DNA from: Ignavibacteria bacterium
GTDB lineage: Bacteria > Bacteroidota > Ignavibacteria > Kapaibacteriales > UBA4661
Length of the DNA: 6,093 nucleotides
Assembly: GCA_013298375.1 (NCBI GenBank)
Contig: JAAFHM010000299.1
Location: forward strand, 1-6,093
Direction of reading: 5' to 3'
Position numbers and translations under genes: made by a program. The notes under the pieces were generated by a model. That model was not told the origin of the DNA and searched no databases. It worked only from the letters and a program-made list of their open reading frames with translations. Positions 6,018 through 6,093 of this stretch are shown piece by piece; position 1 is the stretch's first letter, and every line of letters starts with the position of its first letter.

Positions 6018-6093
6018 TCACGAAATTCTCATAGAGAAACCAAACACAAGCCGAATAAAGTCTAACTTCCCGTCTGTACGTTCAAGTACCTCG
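6018..6093 (-). CDS. C-terminal end of an unidentified convergent gene
   Basis: On the minus strand, the frame entering from the right edge at 6092 stays open for 24 codons and stops with TGA at 6020-6018. The other two minus frames stop within the same stretch. The visible end reads EVLERTDGKLDFIRLVFGFSMRIS. The alternating pattern in its last dozen residues would suit a closing beta strand, but it ends in serine, and the piece is too short to name a family. Support comes mainly from the terminator-like hairpin right behind the stop. It would be convergent with the plus-strand cluster. Confidence 0.45.
   Translation of the reverse strand, partial: EVLERTDGKLDFIRLVFGFSMRIS

Noticed and set aside
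6014..6028. GAATT...AATTC pairing and a TTCACGAA stretch resembling the modules of the repeat at 2771-2858
   Set aside because: It is one short match without the modular arrangement and lies at the end of a probable minus-strand coding region, so it is likely chance.

Overview
The window looks like chromosomal DNA of a Gram-negative bacterium, most likely from the Bacteroidota/Chlorobiota/Kapabacteria side of the tree. This rests on an outer-membrane TonB-dependent receptor, a TonB-type energiser and a SPOR cell-envelope protein lying close together. It also rests on a near absence of Shine-Dalgarno sequences (only one of the five complete genes has a clear one) and on a peptide deformylase with a tail ending in a GxVEADYP-like segment. 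The taxonomic assignment is inference; no marker RNA is present.

Layout, left to right. Bases 1-768 hold the C-terminal 255 codons of an outer-membrane beta-barrel protein, probably a TonB-dependent receptor. Bases 790-2664 encode a 624-residue single-pass membrane protein with a long low-complexity cytoplasmic part, one membrane segment, a repetitive A/K/Q/T/P-rich linker and a C-terminal SPOR domain. Bases 2665-2915 are non-coding. They carry a conspicuous imperfect inverted repeat built from three mirrored CACGAAT-like modules per arm, and a weak candidate promoter. Bases 2916-3800 encode a TonB-family protein. Then follow a HAD-superfamily phosphatase (3833-4522), peptide deformylase (4553-5152) and a YgjP-type zinc metallopeptidase (5176-5946). 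The last 150 bases hold a probable minus-strand terminator directly behind the last 24 codons of a convergent gene cut by the window edge.

All complete genes lie on the plus strand. Gaps are short (21-32 bases) except for the repeat-bearing region, so two transcription blocks are plausible: receptor-SPOR, and tonB-HAD-def-metallopeptidase. The first three genes are linked by the envelope theme: TonB energises outer-membrane receptors and SPOR proteins bind septal peptidoglycan. The last three are housekeeping genes (phosphate ester hydrolysis, N-formyl removal from nascent proteins, a putative protease) with no obvious shared pathway.

I did not find a convincing new defence, mobile or biosynthetic system. 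The most distinctive items are the modular inverted repeat that runs into the 5' end of the tonB reading frame, the unusual architecture of the SPOR protein, and the compact convergent gene end at the right edge.
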